A DNA stretch of 64,000 bases from Anthracocystis setariae (GCA_928724745.1 CAKMXJ010000004.1:496001-560000); one strand, 5' to 3'; shown: positions 9,841 through 22,600, counted from the first letter of the stretch. Notes: generated by a model not told the origin, from the sequence alone. A program made the numbers and translations.

Positions 9841-10919
9841 GAACTGGCCCGACAGATTGTTTGAAGGTCGTGACCACATAATACACTCTTGTGAACCATC
9901 TTACTTTTCTTGTGTCGGCCTGCTTAACGGAAAAGTGGTATTCTAGATTGTTTTTGACGCTGACGCTGGATGAGTGCTGAAGAGATTGTTGCTGGACAGG
10001 TCAGAGCCCAAGTGGAAGTGAGTCCGGCAACTTTTGAACAAGGTATTGAGTATGTAGACCGGCTTGGTCCAAGAGAGAGGGTCCGATACAGTGCGCCAAG
10101 GCATCGGTCTCTGCTAGAGACGAAAGCATGTTCTTCTCAGAGGCGTCCAGCGGCTGTTGATTTCACTCGCACGATTTATTCCAAGCCTGAGCCAAGGTCG
10201 AAATCCCTTTGAGCTCATACTGCGCTGTGCTGTGCTGTGCTGTGCTGTGCTGTGCTGTGCAGTGCAGTGCAGTGCAGTGGCGAGTCGCACGATCAAGAGC
10301 CGAAAAATGACTCGGCTGCGCGCTTGTCACTCATTCGTTGAGCCTTTTCCAAACGGTCCTCTCTGTGAGAAAGAAAGCGAGGGTTGCAGCGAGTTTCTTC
10401 TTGGAATTCAACAACACAGCAGCAGCAGCAGCACACAAAAATACAATTTGGACGCACTTTCTTCCTTTTGCTTTTTTTTCGCGCTCTCTGCGGTTTGGGC
10501 GTCGGACTGCACTCAGCCTTTTCGACGTTTCACTGGCGTCTGTTGGTCGTCGTTGAGCCAAACCACCATCTCTCTTTTCTTTGTCTCCACCTTCTTTCTG
10601 CCCTCGTCTTCCTTTCACCGTTGGTACGACACGAAGCGCATTCCGCTCGGCACACTACAGCATACCGACACTTTTCTACCGCCTGTTCTCGGTTCAGCAG
10701 CCTATTTCGGTTTCGGTTCGTCTGCATTCGCTTCTGTCACCGGTACCCATCTCCCTTGCATCCGTAGCATCTGTGCATCTCAGCTCTGTTGTCAGCTCAA
10801 AGTAGCACCATCCAACAGAACGCGAGCTCTTTGCACTTCAAGCTGTTGATAGCGCAGTTCGACTTCTTCCACTTGACTTCGACTCGCATCGGACGACATC
10901 TCCACAAATAGTATCCAAA
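9841..10919. other. Spacer and long leader upstream of eIF2 gamma
   Basis: No gene supported. It contains the pentanucleotide array at 10224-10278 (separate entry), a CAG run at about 10422-10433 and a CT-rich stretch at about 10460-10800 typical of fungal promoter and leader DNA. Confidence 0.4.
10224..10278 (+). repeat. Pentanucleotide microsatellite (GCTGT)7(GCAGT)4
   Basis: Seven perfect GCTGT units (10224-10258) switch abruptly to four perfect GCAGT units (10259-10278). The array lies about 640 bp before the eIF2 gamma start codon. Confidence 0.95.
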
Positions 10920-12329
10920 ATGGCAGCAGCAGTTGCCTCCAATGGCGACGTCCAGCAGATCGCAAAAGATCTTCAGGCCGTTCGCATCGACTACGACAAT
11001 CTCAACCCACTCAGCCCCGAGGTCATTTCCAAGCAGGCCACCATCAACATTGGTACCATCGGTCATGTAGCCCACGGTAAATCCACCGTGGTCAAGGCCA
11101 TCTCGGGTGTTCAGACGGTTCGTTTCAAGAACGAGTTGGTGCGAAACATCACCATCAAGCTCGGTTACGCCAACGCAAAGATCTACAAGTGTGAACGCGA
11201 AGAATGCCCCCGTCCTCAGTGCTACAAGTCATATCCCTCGGACAAGGAGCCTCACCCAGCTTGTGAGGTTCCCGGTTGCGGTGGAAAGATGAACTTGCTT
11301 CGCCACGTCTCGTTCGTCGATTGCCCCGGTCACGACATTCTCATGGCTACCATGTTGAACGGTGCCGCCGTCATGGACGCTGCGCTCCTCTTGATCGCCG
11401 GTAACGAATCGTGTCCTCAGCCTCAAACTTCCGAGCATCTCGCTGCCGTCGAGATCATGAAGCTTCAGCACATCATCATTCTTCAAAACAAGGTCGATTT
11501 GATTCGCGAACAGGCCGCAGAGGAACACTGGAAGAGCATCATCAACTTTGTCAAGGGTACCGTCGCCGATGGTGCACCCATCGTCCCCATCTCTGCGCAG
11601 CTCAAGTACAACATTGACGCTGTCAACGAATACATTGTCAAGCGCGTGCCCGTTCCGGTGCGTGACTTTACTTCGCCTCCTCGTTTGATCGTCATTCGAT
11701 CGTTCGATGTCAACAAGCCCGGTGCTGAAGTCGACGAGCTGCGTGGTGGTGTTGCTGGTGGTTCGATTCTCTCGGGTGTTCTCAAGATCGGTCAGGAGAT
11801 CGAGGTGCGTCCGGGTATCGTTACCAAGGACAACGAGGGTAAAATCCACTGCAAGCCCATCTTTTCTCGTGTCGAGTCGCTTCTGGCCGAGCACAACGAT
11901 CTCGACTTTGCCGTGCCTGGTGGTTTGATCGGTGTGGGTACCAAGATCGACCCTACTCTCTGCCGTGCCGATCGTTTGGTGGGACAAGTGCTTGGTGCTG
12001 TTGGACAGTTGCCAGCCATCTACACTGAATTGGAGATCAACTACTTCCTGCTGCGTCGATTGCTCGGTGTCAAGTCGGACGATAAGAAACAGACCAAGGT
12101 GCAGAAACTCGCCAAAAACGAAGTACTCATGGTCAACATCGGTTCCACCTCGACCGGTGGTCGAGTTATGAGCGTCAAGGCGGATTTGGCAAAGATCTTC
12201 CTGACAAGTCCAGCATGTACCGAGGTCGGCGAGAAGATTGCTCTGTCGAGGAGAATCGACAAGCATTGGCGTTTGGTCGGTTGGGGTACCGTTCGTCGTG
12301 GTACCACTTTGGAGCCGGAAGTTAACTAA
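10920..12329 (+). CDS. GCD11: Translation initiation factor eIF2 subunit gamma
   Basis: The GTP-binding core of eIF2, which delivers initiator Met-tRNA to the 40S subunit. A single exon of 469 residues. G1 is GHVAHGKS (48-55), G3 is DCPGH (134-138) and G4 is NKVD. A zinc-knuckle region has Cys at about 91, 96, 101, 115 and 120, as in eukaryotic and archaeal gamma subunits. Two beta-barrel domains follow, with GGRVMSV and a C-terminal GWGTVRRG block. It lacks the long N-terminal extension of yeast Gcd11 (527 residues) and is close to the animal length. The ATG follows an A-rich AAA context. Confidence 0.97.
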   Translation: MAAAVASNGDVQQIAKDLQAVRIDYDNLNPLSPEVISKQATINIGTIGHVAHGKSTVVKAISGVQTVRFKNELVRNITIKLGYANAKIYKCEREECPRPQCYKSYPSDKEPHPACEVPGCGGKMNLLRHVSFVDCPGHDILMATMLNGAAVMDAALLLIAGNESCPQPQTSEHLAAVEIMKLQHIIILQNKVDLIREQAAEEHWKSIINFVKGTVADGAPIVPISAQLKYNIDAVNEYIVKRVPVPVRDFTSPPRLIVIRSFDVNKPGAEVDELRGGVAGGSILSGVLKIGQEIEVRPGIVTKDNEGKIHCKPIFSRVESLLAEHNDLDFAVPGGLIGVGTKIDPTLCRADRLVGQVLGAVGQLPAIYTELEINYFLLRRLLGVKSDDKKQTKVQKLAKNEVLMVNIGSTSTGGRVMSVKADLAKIFLTSPACTEVGEKIALSRRIDKHWRLVGWGTVRRGTTLEPEVN

Positions 12330-12624
12330 GCTAGCTACTTTCTTCTTGACTTGCTTTCATTCTCACGTCGCGAATGTAGCAAGCAACCTTTTTTTCATTT
12401 CATTCTTTACAATCCAATATTCATGCTTGCCTCCAGGACTGCCTCACGTCTGTCTCCCTTGTTTGATCATTCACAATCTCTCACACGCAGCACTCAAAAC
12501 GATATTAATGCTTCTAACCTGACTTCCACACACATCCACGCACACCTAGAGAGATCGCTGCAAACAAGAAAGAAAGAAAGACAAAGCCAAGAATTGAAAT
12601 TTCCATGACGCACAAAACCCCTTC

Positions 12625-15360
12625 TTAAGGCGAGGCAATAAACTTGCCAGCGACACACTTTCTCACGACCTCGTCGATTCTGACCTGCTCGTCACTCCCA
12701 ACCGTAGTTATCCCAAGAGTAGAAATGGTCTGACCGATAACCTTCCACTTGACATGCACTGGAGACGGAACCGTCTGCGCTCCTTCGATCTGACACCTAG
12801 CGAGCAACTTACTCACCTCGCCACCCCCTGCCCCACCTGGCAAGATGGAAAGATTCTCGTTGACCTTCCAGAACAAACTCTTTGTCTCGTTAACGAACGT
12901 CGCGGTCGGCTTGGACATGATGTTGCTAACACTCGACGGTGCAATCTGCACGGCAAACTGCAGATCCTGAACCACCGCCGGCACCCCATCGTTGGAAAAC
13001 TTACACGCCGCATTGGGCGAGTAGGTCATCAAAAACGACGTCTGATGCGGCTCACACCTCCACTGCGCATGCACCTGCAACGGTACAAACTGTTCCTTCC
13101 TCGACTCCGAAATATACACCTGATACTTCAACACCACCGCCTGAACTCCACTCCCCGGCAACCCACTCGTCACTCCCTGCTCCACCAACGTCTTGACATC
13201 CAACAGATACTCACCCGCTCTGTTCTCGCCCTCGACAGCCTTCAAGAACGCCGGATTCGGCGCCGCCTTCTCCAACTGCTCGAACGCCTCAATGCGAATA
13301 TGCAACGGCTTCCCCCCCACCAACGCTGCCGCCCCCGCAGCCACATTGACACTCAACTCGCCCACCACCATCACCTTGGAGATCTCCCTGCCCACAAAGA
13401 TCACATTCACCCGCTCGCTCAGACTCGCCTTGATCGGCGAAGAGCTGCTGCTGTTCTCAAACGGATTCGTGCTCGACGCCACCGACGTGATACTCTGCGT
13501 GCGGTGCCTACCCACTCCGGCTAGCCCAGTAAACGTACTCTGCGCTCCAAACGTCGAAGGCGACGCCGGACTGCTCGAACTGGGCGATGCCGTCATCTGC
13601 CCGAATTGGCTCAACCTCGAGCTGTCGGTTCCGTCCGTAGAACCAACCCCACCAAAAGCAGGACCGTACGTGGTGTTCCTTACATCCCTTCGATCACGAC
13701 GGGTCGTGCCGCGACGAGAAGGAGGTCCGGCTGTAAGAAGCGTAGACTTCATACGCTCCAGTGCAGCCTTGTCCTTGGCCGAATCTTCGGTGATGGGTTG
13801 GCTTGAGATGTTCATCGTCGAGACTCGCGAGTTGAGCGACGTGTCAAACGTGTCTCGAGACGTTTCGCCTACGTCGTCGTCATCGAGCAGAGACGAGCCT
13901 GCGCCTGCGCCTGCGCCTGAAACACCTCCACCCACAGCAGACACTTCCCACGGCTTGCGATCGGGTGGAGGAATGGAGTAGCCTTCGGAGTCGACAAGCG
14001 GAGCGGCGGTGGACGAGGAGGTAGGGACAGCTGCAGTGGATGCGACGGCTGGGATCGAAGTAGAGTTGTTGCGTGCAGGCGCAGTAGATGGCGTGAGAGG
14101 CGCCATCAGGCCTGCACCAGTGCCAGGTGCCATGGAGTCGATCGAATCGTCGCCTGGGGTGAGCAAGTTGGCATTGCGCGACGAAGAGCTTGCAGGCGGT
14201 ACTGCCGAGTTCTGACGCAGCGTGTTGTTGCGACTCATGGACGAGAAGGATGAATCCGCGGGCTCGTCGGCCAAGCCACCATACACGGTATCCCGGTTGG
14301 ATGAGTCCTTGTTGCGGCGGCCGAATCGGCTGAATGCGTTTTTGAGCGTCGAGCCGGCAGACTTGCTGGGAGTGTGGTCTTGCGTGCTGGCCATGGTGCG
14401 TTCATTGGAGTGGATCGAGGTAGTGGATGCACCAAACTCACCCATGCCGTTCGATCGACCACCTGGCCCTCGAACGGTGCCGTCGGCGCCCGTGTGGCTG
14501 CTGATGCTACGACTTGCGAGCGAAGCTGCCCGGTTGAGGGTTCCTGTGGGTCGCGGGGGTACGGTCCTTCCATTTCGACTAGCGGTCAAGGTGCTTCCTC
14601 CAACGACGCCGTTCTTGAGGATGAAGTCCTGCATGTCGGCCTGGACATCGAAGGTGAGGCACTCCTGCATGGTCTTCTCGGAGCTCGACATGATGCGCTG
14701 TGCTGCATCGCTCTGAGCAGTCTCGAATTTGGCTACAGTCTCCTTGAGTAATTCGAGACGTTGAGCATCGATTCGCTGGTAAGCTTCGAAAACAAAAGGA
14801 GCTTCGGTCTGCCAGATATCCATGGTCTGCGCGATGGCACGTTCAGTCTCCTGCACCTTTGCGTTGGCCTGGGAAGCCTTCTTGGAGGATGCGGTGTCGA
14901 GCTTCTTCTGGTCCTTCTGAAGTTGGGATTCGAGCGAATTGAGCTCTCGTAGGGTGTTTGCGAGCGAGTCATCGTGCTCCTTGATTCGAGCCCATTCACC
15001 TGTGGTGCTGGCATTGCGGATGGGTGCTTCGCATTCTTCTGCGATGCGCTTTTCGAGCTCGCCGTGCGCACTGGCTGCTTCTGCTAGTTCTTGGACGAGA
15101 CGTTCGTAGACAGGTGCATAGCCGGGAGGGATGGAGGATGCGTCGGTGAGGAAGTTGCGCTTGGCAAGTTTTTGCAGCTGCTTGAGGTAGACCTCTTCAA
15201 GCTCGCGACGGGCAGCAAAGTAGTCGGCGAGCTCTTCGTTGAATTGCTTGGCTTTGCGAAGACGCTGCTGGATGAGATTGGCGGCGTCGCGTGGCTTGGC
15301 AGGTACGAATGCGTTTCCGTATGCGTTAGGCGCAAATGCGGCTGAATTGGAGTCAGCCAT
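12625..15360 (-). CDS. Syp1/FCHO-type muniscin, F-BAR endocytic adaptor
   Basis: An early-arriving endocytic adaptor that bends membrane and recruits cargo. A single exon of 911 residues. Residues about 10-260 form an F-BAR/EFC coiled coil (AANLIQQRLRKAKQFNEEL near the start, repeated heptads). A Ser/Thr/Pro-rich, low-complexity linker of about 380 residues contains an Ala-Gly repeat coded by a CGCCTG tandem run near 13905. From about 643 to the end is the mu-homology domain (SERVNVIFVGREISKV, then ILPGGAGGGEVSKLLARCQIEG). Size and order match yeast Syp1 (870 residues). It is divergent from HOG1 across 2.4 kb and convergent with eIF2 gamma, 295 bp apart. Confidence 0.92.
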   Translation of the reverse strand: MADSNSAAFAPNAYGNAFVPAKPRDAANLIQQRLRKAKQFNEELADYFAARRELEEVYLKQLQKLAKRNFLTDASSIPPGYAPVYERLVQELAEAASAHGELEKRIAEECEAPIRNASTTGEWARIKEHDDSLANTLRELNSLESQLQKDQKKLDTASSKKASQANAKVQETERAIAQTMDIWQTEAPFVFEAYQRIDAQRLELLKETVAKFETAQSDAAQRIMSSSEKTMQECLTFDVQADMQDFILKNGVVGGSTLTASRNGRTVPPRPTGTLNRAASLASRSISSHTGADGTVRGPGGRSNGMGEFGASTTSIHSNERTMASTQDHTPSKSAGSTLKNAFSRFGRRNKDSSNRDTVYGGLADEPADSSFSSMSRNNTLRQNSAVPPASSSSRNANLLTPGDDSIDSMAPGTGAGLMAPLTPSTAPARNNSTSIPAVASTAAVPTSSSTAAPLVDSEGYSIPPPDRKPWEVSAVGGGVSGAGAGAGSSLLDDDDVGETSRDTFDTSLNSRVSTMNISSQPITEDSAKDKAALERMKSTLLTAGPPSRRGTTRRDRRDVRNTTYGPAFGGVGSTDGTDSSRLSQFGQMTASPSSSSPASPSTFGAQSTFTGLAGVGRHRTQSITSVASSTNPFENSSSSSPIKASLSERVNVIFVGREISKVMVVGELSVNVAAGAAALVGGKPLHIRIEAFEQLEKAAPNPAFLKAVEGENRAGEYLLDVKTLVEQGVTSGLPGSGVQAVVLKYQVYISESRKEQFVPLQVHAQWRCEPHQTSFLMTYSPNAACKFSNDGVPAVVQDLQFAVQIAPSSVSNIMSKPTATFVNETKSLFWKVNENLSILPGGAGGGEVSKLLARCQIEGAQTVPSPVHVKWKVIGQTISTLGITTVGSDEQVRIDEVVRKCVAGKFIASP

Positions 15361-17749
15361 GCCTCAGACTTGGTCCGTTCTCGACGTCGCAGTGATAAGA
15401 AGAATGAATGGATGTGGATGTGGATGCGGATTCAGGTGGGACGAAAAGTGCCGGAGTCAAGAAGCGGCAGGGAGGGTGCCTACTTGAAATGTAGCCAAGG
15501 TCAGGCGCCAAAATCGGCTGAGGATAGGGGCCGTCTCGGTGTTGTTCGATTTGGATAGAGTAGGAGATGAAGAGAAAGAGTGATCATAAGGATACCTTCC
15601 ACTACTGTACTTGCAACTAGTTTGGTCCAACGGATGCGTTTTTCGTATTACGCCCTGCAGATCGGAAGTGTGGGTGAGCTGCAGGTCAGGCTGAGTGTGC
15701 TTGGACCAAGCAAGCTGTTCGCAACTCCCGATGTTGCCTGTTAATCCGCCCTGAGCCAAAACAGGTGCTGAAGTGTCCTGTAATTTTCAACGTCCAACCC
15801 TGCAAAAAGATGGGAAAAATTGAGGCTCGAAAATAGAATACGTACGAGAAGAGAGTCTGAAAATGTGTCGAGACGCAAGGAGTTGGATTGCATAGGCCGA
15901 TCGTCGGTCTTGGTTTGGTCAAGTCTGTGCGTGTTTGTGCAGATTCCAACCACAGCACGGAACGCGTGTGGAAAGCGACTGCAAGGGCAAGTCAGTCAAT
16001 GGACAAGTAAGCACGATGACGAAATTTATCTGCCATGAACGATTCGGACCAACCGACGCTTCCAAGATCGACAGAATCCTGGCATTCTGGTTGAGTGTGC
16101 CAACGCAGACACACACACACACCTTTCAGTGCATTCGAGCCGCTTTTTTCTTTTTCTCTTTTTCTTTTCTTTCTTGCTCGAGAGTGCTCTTTCCACAAGC
16201 CGTCTGTAGACTGCAAGCTGCAGGTCGAACAGAGCCCGAAGAACGAACGTAAGACTGTAATGATGCCGCGCAAAAGTGACAGGAAGGGGCATTTTGGTTG
16301 CGAGAGATTTCGCTACTGTAGTGCATTTCCTTAGTCGTGCCACTCAGGGTTTCTTTCATAGCTCTCGGGCTCGGAAAAGGACCTCTTCTTCCTGAGAACC
16401 CTTGATCGGACTGCATTTTGCTTCGGCTAACCACAGGCGATTGATTGCGTCTCCACCCCCGTTGCTCAGTAATCCTGTAATCCTGTACTGTAATGCTCCG
16501 TCCGGATACTGTAGCACGCACGACAGGAACTGTGCACGCTCAGGCAAGCAGGATGGCTGGCTGTAAGCCCACAGAGAGCCCTTGTCTCGCCTTGCCTCGC
16601 CTCGTTGCCTCTGCTTGCGGTGCTAGTCACGCTGCTACACTTTAGTACTGCACAGTCTGCGTGCACCAGAAACAAAACGCTGACCGTATACCTTTCGGTA
16701 TCTCCGGTTGCTTACCATTGCAAACAATCGCCCCAAGAATGTTTGTGCCTTGTGGCTTGAATGAAGCCTATGCTCCTTTCTACCTGGTGCCAACTTCTGA
16801 TTGCTCTACAGCGTCAAACGTCTTGTACGTCACTGCGCCACAGCAAATAGAGGGTCACAGTCTCGTTGATATACTGTAGCAGTGGTCACAATATACAATT
16901 CTGTATGGTACTGTAGTTCTACACTTGAGGCCAAAACTTGGGAGTCGAAATTGCCAATCAACTCGACGCACTCACCCAATTCACTCAATGCCCGCATTTC
17001 AACGCGTCGGTGCACCATTGACACTGGTCTGTTGCGCTCAGTCCAAGTCCCCGCCGCTGTGTCGCTGTACTGAACTGGTGCGACTCTGCCTGTCTGCTGC
17101 CGGTCGACATGGCAGGTTTCGCATCCCTTACTGTTGCAGCCCTCGGCCCTTTGCCCCCCCCCTCCGGTTTTGGCGCTCCACCCGTGCAATCGCGCTTCTA
17201 GTCGATCTGTTGCTTGTCCACCGCCTCGTTGTCCTTTCTGCGACCCTTGCCACTCTCTCCACCACATTCAAACCATCCAAACCATCCAAACCATCCACCA
17301 TCCACCATCCCCCACATAGTCTGTCTGCCTTAGTTGAGACTGTCCCCTCCTCATTCATCGCACCACCTCAACCACCGCCAGGGCTCAATCGAATCCTCTC
17401 TCCAATCCTCTCCCGTCAAGCTTATCCGTTTCCCGTCATCGCCCAAGTCTGACCAGCTCATCCTGGTCCTCTGCTCTCGAACGCAAAAGCTTTCTTCTGC
17501 TTACGACATCCTTTCCGATCGCGATACGGTACTTTTCCATCCGACCTGCTACCTGTAGTTGAAGCTGTCCCATTCCACATCTTTTCCGCATCGGGTGATC
17601 ACCAGACATTGCCATCGCGCCCGTAGATTTCTCGTTGCTCTCTTGTCTATCTGTCGACACTGATCGACCAGCTTGCACCGTTTTTTGAACTCGACGCCGC
17701 TTCCGACCCGCTCGACCACACCAATCCGTAGCTTCGTTCCACATCCAAA
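15361..17749. promoter_or_regulatory. Long divergent spacer between Syp1-like gene and HOG1
   Basis: 2.39 kb with no supportable gene. It contains six same-strand TACTGTA heptamers (15603, 16314, 16486, 16507, 16872, 16909), a short CA run at about 16110-16122, and (AAACCATCC)3-like repeats at about 17266-17300. The last 500 bp before HOG1 is strongly pyrimidine-rich and is probably the leader. Confidence 0.5.
17266..17312 (+). repeat. Short tandem repeat AAACCATCC / ACCATCC upstream of HOG1
   Basis: Three near-identical AAACCATCC units followed by shorter CACCATC units, in the presumed HOG1 leader. Confidence 0.8.
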
Positions 17750-18970
17750 ATGGCCGACTTTGTCAAACTTTCCATCTTTGGTACCGTCTTCGAGGTCACC
17801 ACTCGATATGTCGATTTGCAACCCGTCGGAATGGGTGCTTTCGGTCTCGTTTGTTCCGCAAACGACCAGCTCACCAACACCTCAGTGGCTATCAAGAAGA
17901 TCATGAAGCCTTTCTCCACTCCGGTCCTCTCCAAACGTACCTACCGTGAGCTCAAGCTGCTCAAGCACATTCGTCACGAGAACGTAAGTTATTTCTGGTA
18001 ACTTGGCTACATCTGCTCGTTTTGCGAGGCAAACAGCATGGTGGAGCTCGCCTTTGCATTCCCGGCAGCTTTTTGAACTTGTTTCCGACTCACTTGGTTG
18101 ATCTGACTCCCGCTTCACCGAACACAGATTATCTCGCTTAGCGACATCTTCATTTCGCCCCTCGAGGACATCTACTTTGTTACCGAGCTTCTTGGTACCG
18201 ATCTGCACCGTCTCTTGACGAGTCGACCGCTCGAAAAGCAGTTCATCCAATACTTCTTGTATCAGATCCTCCGAGGTCTCAAGTACGTTCACTCGGCAGG
18301 CGTGGTACACCGCGACCTGAAGCCAAGCAACATTCTCGTCAACGAGAACTGCGATCTCAAGATCTGCGATTTCGGTCTCGCCCGTATCCAGGACCCCCAG
18401 ATGACTGGATATGTCAGCACACGATACTACCGTGCTCCCGAAATCATGCTCACTTGGCAAAAGTACGACGTAGCCGTCGACGTTTGGAGTGCCGGTTGCA
18501 TCTTCGCCGAGATGCTGGAAGGAAAGCCCCTCTTCCCAGGCAAGGACCACGTCAACCAATTCTCGATCATCACCGAGCTTCTCGGCACGCCACCAGACGA
18601 GGTTATCAAGACCATCTGCTCCGAGAACACGCTCCGATTCGTCCAGTCTTTGCCCAAGCGCGAGCGTGTGCCGTTCTCTCAAAAATTCAAGAATGCCGAC
18701 CCAATGGCTTTGGACCTGCTCGAAAAGATGCTTGTCTTCGACCCCAGAACCCGCATCAGCGCCGCCGAAGCGCTCGCACATCCATACCTTGCACCTTACC
18801 ACGACCCAACTGACGAGCCCGAAGCTGAAGAGGCTTTCGACTGGTCGTTCAACGATGCCGATCTCCCTGTCGACACCTGGAAGGTCATGATGTACTCGGA
18901 AATCTTGGATTTCCACAACATCGACAACTCAGGTCAGGACGAGGGTCCGGTTCCTCCTGTTGCCAACTAA
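17750..18970 (+). CDS. HOG1: Stress-activated MAP kinase Hog1 (p38 family)
   Basis: Terminal kinase of the high-osmolarity/stress pathway; enters the nucleus after dual phosphorylation. Exons 17750-17983 and 18128-18970 (144-nt GT-AG intron with a CTGAC branch-like site) give 358 residues. Visible: a Gly-rich loop (VGMGAFG), VAIKK (Lys about 49), catalytic loop HRDLKPSN (Asp about 141), DFG, and the TGY activation loop (Thr171, Tyr173) that marks p38/Hog1 rather than ERK (TEY). A C-terminal [16 protein letters not shown] block matches the common-docking and Pbs2-binding region of Hog1/Sty1. It lacks the long tail of S. cerevisiae Hog1 (435 residues), like S. pombe Sty1 and other basidiomycete forms. 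An AATAAA lies at 19239, about 270 bp after the stop. Confidence 0.97.
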
Positions 18971-19696
18971 GTAGCTCAACTATCCGCCAATCTGTTGAGC
19001 ATCGTCGCAATGCCCGCTCGACTTCGTCTTGTCGCAGCCGATCAATTCTGCATTATCCCCATCCCGTCAGGCTGCCAAGGCTTCTGTCGTTAGCTTGGCC
19101 GGTGTTCGAAGGCTGCTGTTCAGCTATATCGCTCGCCGGCTTTCCCTGTCTTATCACATCAATATTTCTCTTCTTGTCTGTACTCTGCGTTGTTGTAATA
19201 TACATGTCCGCAACACGCATCTGGCTGCCATCTTGATTAATAAAGTGCGTGTTCCCAACACAACAGCACGAGCGAGGCTAACTAATTGATGTCTGGAGAT
19301 TGAATGCGAGTCTGGCTCGGTGGTCCACTGTTTCAGGCCGGTCAACTTGGCAGAAGCTCACTGCACAAGGCGATCGAGGTGTCCAGGCCGAGATGACCAG
19401 ACTGGCGAAATTCAGGGGGTGGAGAGTGAGCCGCCGGTCGTCGATGCAGCGCGGTTTTGGATGGCAGCGCACGGTTCAGTCACGGAGGCATGCACCCCGC
19501 ACCCCAAACTTCCGGCACTCTTGATTTTGCTCCAAGCTCACTTGACATGACGATGGTGGTTGTCATTTAAAGCTGCTACCTTCTCAGTCACGGCTGCTGT
19601 GCTTTCAAGAAGGCTCGTGAACAACCGCTTTTGCTCAGGACAGGACAGGGAGGGCTCCATCTCCTTTGTTCCGGTATCATTACAAACGCTGCAAAG
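18971..19696. other. Spacer between HOG1 and the beta-galactosidase gene
   Basis: About 730 bp holding the HOG1 3' region (AATAAA at 19239-19244) and the galactosidase promoter. No gene supported. Confidence 0.4.
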
Positions 19697-22600
19697 ATGA
19701 AGCTGTCGACCGCGGCATTGTCTAGCTGTCTCACTGTGGGGCTGATGCTCCTCACTGATGGTGCATTTGCGGATCAAAAGCCATTCTCGATCAATTCGGA
19801 GGCTCTGAAGAATCCCAGTTCTTCTTGGCTCAACGTGGACAAGCCTCCCTTCACGCTTGCCAAGAATTGGACCCTCCCTAGACACAGCAACAACGCTGCT
19901 GTCGTCTTCGACAAGTACAGTCTGGCTTTGGCCGGTGGTCAGCAGCGTCTGTTCATCTTTTCAGCCGAGTTTCATCCTTGGCGTCTTCCTGTACCGAGCT
20001 TGTGGCGCGATGTCCTGCAAAAGATCCGTGCGGCCGGGTTCAACACCGTGTCCATCTACACGCACTGGGGTCTAATTCAGCCTCGCCCTGATCCTGCTTC
20101 TATCGATCTTACCGGAATCAACGACCTAGACTACTTCCTCACCATAGCCAAGGAAGAGGGCTTGTTCGTAATCGTCCGACCAGGCCCGTACATCAATGCC
20201 GAGACTACCGTGGGAGGCATGGCTCCGTGGACAGCCAACATTGATGCAACCCTTCGCACCAATGACACCGCCTGGCAAGACGCATGGAAACCCTACATCC
20301 AGGCGATTTCCGACGTCGTGATCAAGCATCAGCTTATCTTCGATTCATCCAAACCAAACCACCTCGACGGCGGAAGTGTCATTCTCGTTCAGGCCGATAA
20401 CGAGTACGAGACCGGTGTCGCACAGAGGGCGTACATGAAAGAAGTCGTCTCCTTCTTCAAAAAGGCTGGCGTCACTGTGCCTATCACGTACAATGATCCA
20501 GGACGCGACAACAACTTTGTCGACATCGTCGATCTGTACGGCTTTGACTCTTACCCTCAACGCTTCGACTGCTCTCACCCGGAGAAGTGGGTCCCCATGC
20601 GTGACGACTATCTCAAGTACCACATGGACACCAACCCTGATCAGCCGTTGTACATTCCTGAGTTTCAGGGTGGTAGTTACGATCCCTTCGACGGCCCGGG
20701 CTACGGAGAGTGTACAAAGATGACCAACTCGAGTTTCGCCAGGGTCGCCAATCAGGCATTGGTGGCGCAGAAGGTGACGCTGCTTTCGCTGTACATGGTC
20801 TACGGTGGTACGAATTGGGGTGGTCTGGCTCAGCCAGACGTGTACTCGTCGTACGACTACGGTGCAGCCTTGAACGAACATAGACAGACCACGGACAAGT
20901 ATGCAGAGCTCAAGCGACAAGGTCACTTCTTCAAAGCCTTCCCCGACCTGGCCATGACAGAGCAGATCGTTGACAAACCAGGCTTCAACATTTCTGACGT
21001 CGAGAACCTCGATGACCCCAAGGGGAAGGTGGATGCCAACGTCTTCCGTACCACCGTACTGGAAAATCCAGAGACGAAGAGCAAATTCTACGTTGTGAGG
21101 TATGACAACACAACCGAGTCGAGGAGAATCAGGTTTGCGCTTGAAATCGAGTCGTTGGGCGAGACGATCCTGCTTGGCCAACGAAGAGATCCCACATTCG
21201 AGAAACTCATTGGCACCAACCATCTCCATGGACGAGACAGCCACATGATCCCCGTCGATCAGCAGCTACCTGGTGGCTTGTTCCTACGCTTCTCGACCTC
21301 CAACGTCTACCGCGTCACGACCAGCGCCAACGTCGTCGTCATCTCGTTCGATTTCGGACCCGGCCAATTGCTCGAATATGGAATCCAAGTTCAGGAAGAC
21401 TCCGATTCTTTCAACAGCATGCAGATGTTCAGCTTGGGCTCGGACTCTTCAGTGCGGAAAGTTGAGGGGCAAGAGTGGGAAAAGATCAAAGCGATGCATT
21501 CGAGTCTGAGCGGGGGAGCGAAAGAGGTTCGGGGAGCCATCCCCGCTTCCGCCGACACAGAGACGGAGAGGCGCTTCATGGTGTACGGCACCAACGAAGG
21601 AACCTGGGTCGTCCTTGCATTCAGTCCCACCTCTTCGACTACTCGAGATTTTGCCGCACCTGCAAAGTACCAAAAGACGGAGACGCTTGCCCTGGCTCGA
21701 ACCGACGATTTTGTCAACCGATTCTTCGGACAGAGCCAGGACAGCGTAATCATGCTGCAGGTCGACCTGCTTCGCAACGCCACTTATTCGTCCACTGATG
21801 GACCGCTTGATACCGTCACGCTTTGGGGAAGTGTGACGGATGACAGAACGGTCGTGCTCATGGCTTTGCCAGGGCTGAAGCACGTTCACTGGAACGGCGA
21901 AAAGGTCGAAGCTGTTCCGCTGGATGGCATTGAATGGTACTACCAGGTCTCTTTGCCCGGTCCAAACGACGGCCAGGCATGGAAGCCTCCGAAGCTGAGC
22001 GAATTGGAATGGAGGTGGGCCGACTCGATCCCAGAAGCCTCTGCAGACTTTGATGATAGCCGATGGGTCAAAGCTGACAAGACATCGTCGTTCAACCCGT
22101 ACGCAAAGGATCCCTCCCTAGACACCCAAGGCAACATCCTGTTTGCAGCCGAATACGGCTTCCATGGCAACAACCTTGTTTGGAGAGGCCACTTCGGTAC
22201 TCCTTCCACCACTGTCGAGGATGTGTATATCAAGGTCGAAGGTGGTCGGTCTTTCGCCTTCAGCGTCTACCTGAATGGGGTCTTCCTTGGCAGTGCCGAG
22301 GCCGATCGGGTTAAGAGTGCTGTTGGCAAGACGTTTGCCATCCCAAGTGGGACATTTAGGGACGGTGAGGCTGAGAATGTCATCACTGTGCTGCAGGATC
22401 ACATGGGGAACGAAATGGAGACTGGTGACCCTCAACTTGGGCTTCAGAAGGGCGAGCAGTGGCTACAGGCGCCCAAGCTGCCGCGCGGAATCATCGGCTT
22501 CTCGTTCCCCTCCCTGCGTTCGAGCAAAGTCGAGGAGCCCAAGGTGGAGTGGAGGGTGCAGGGCAACTTCAAGGGCGAGGATGCGCCGGATTCGATTCGA

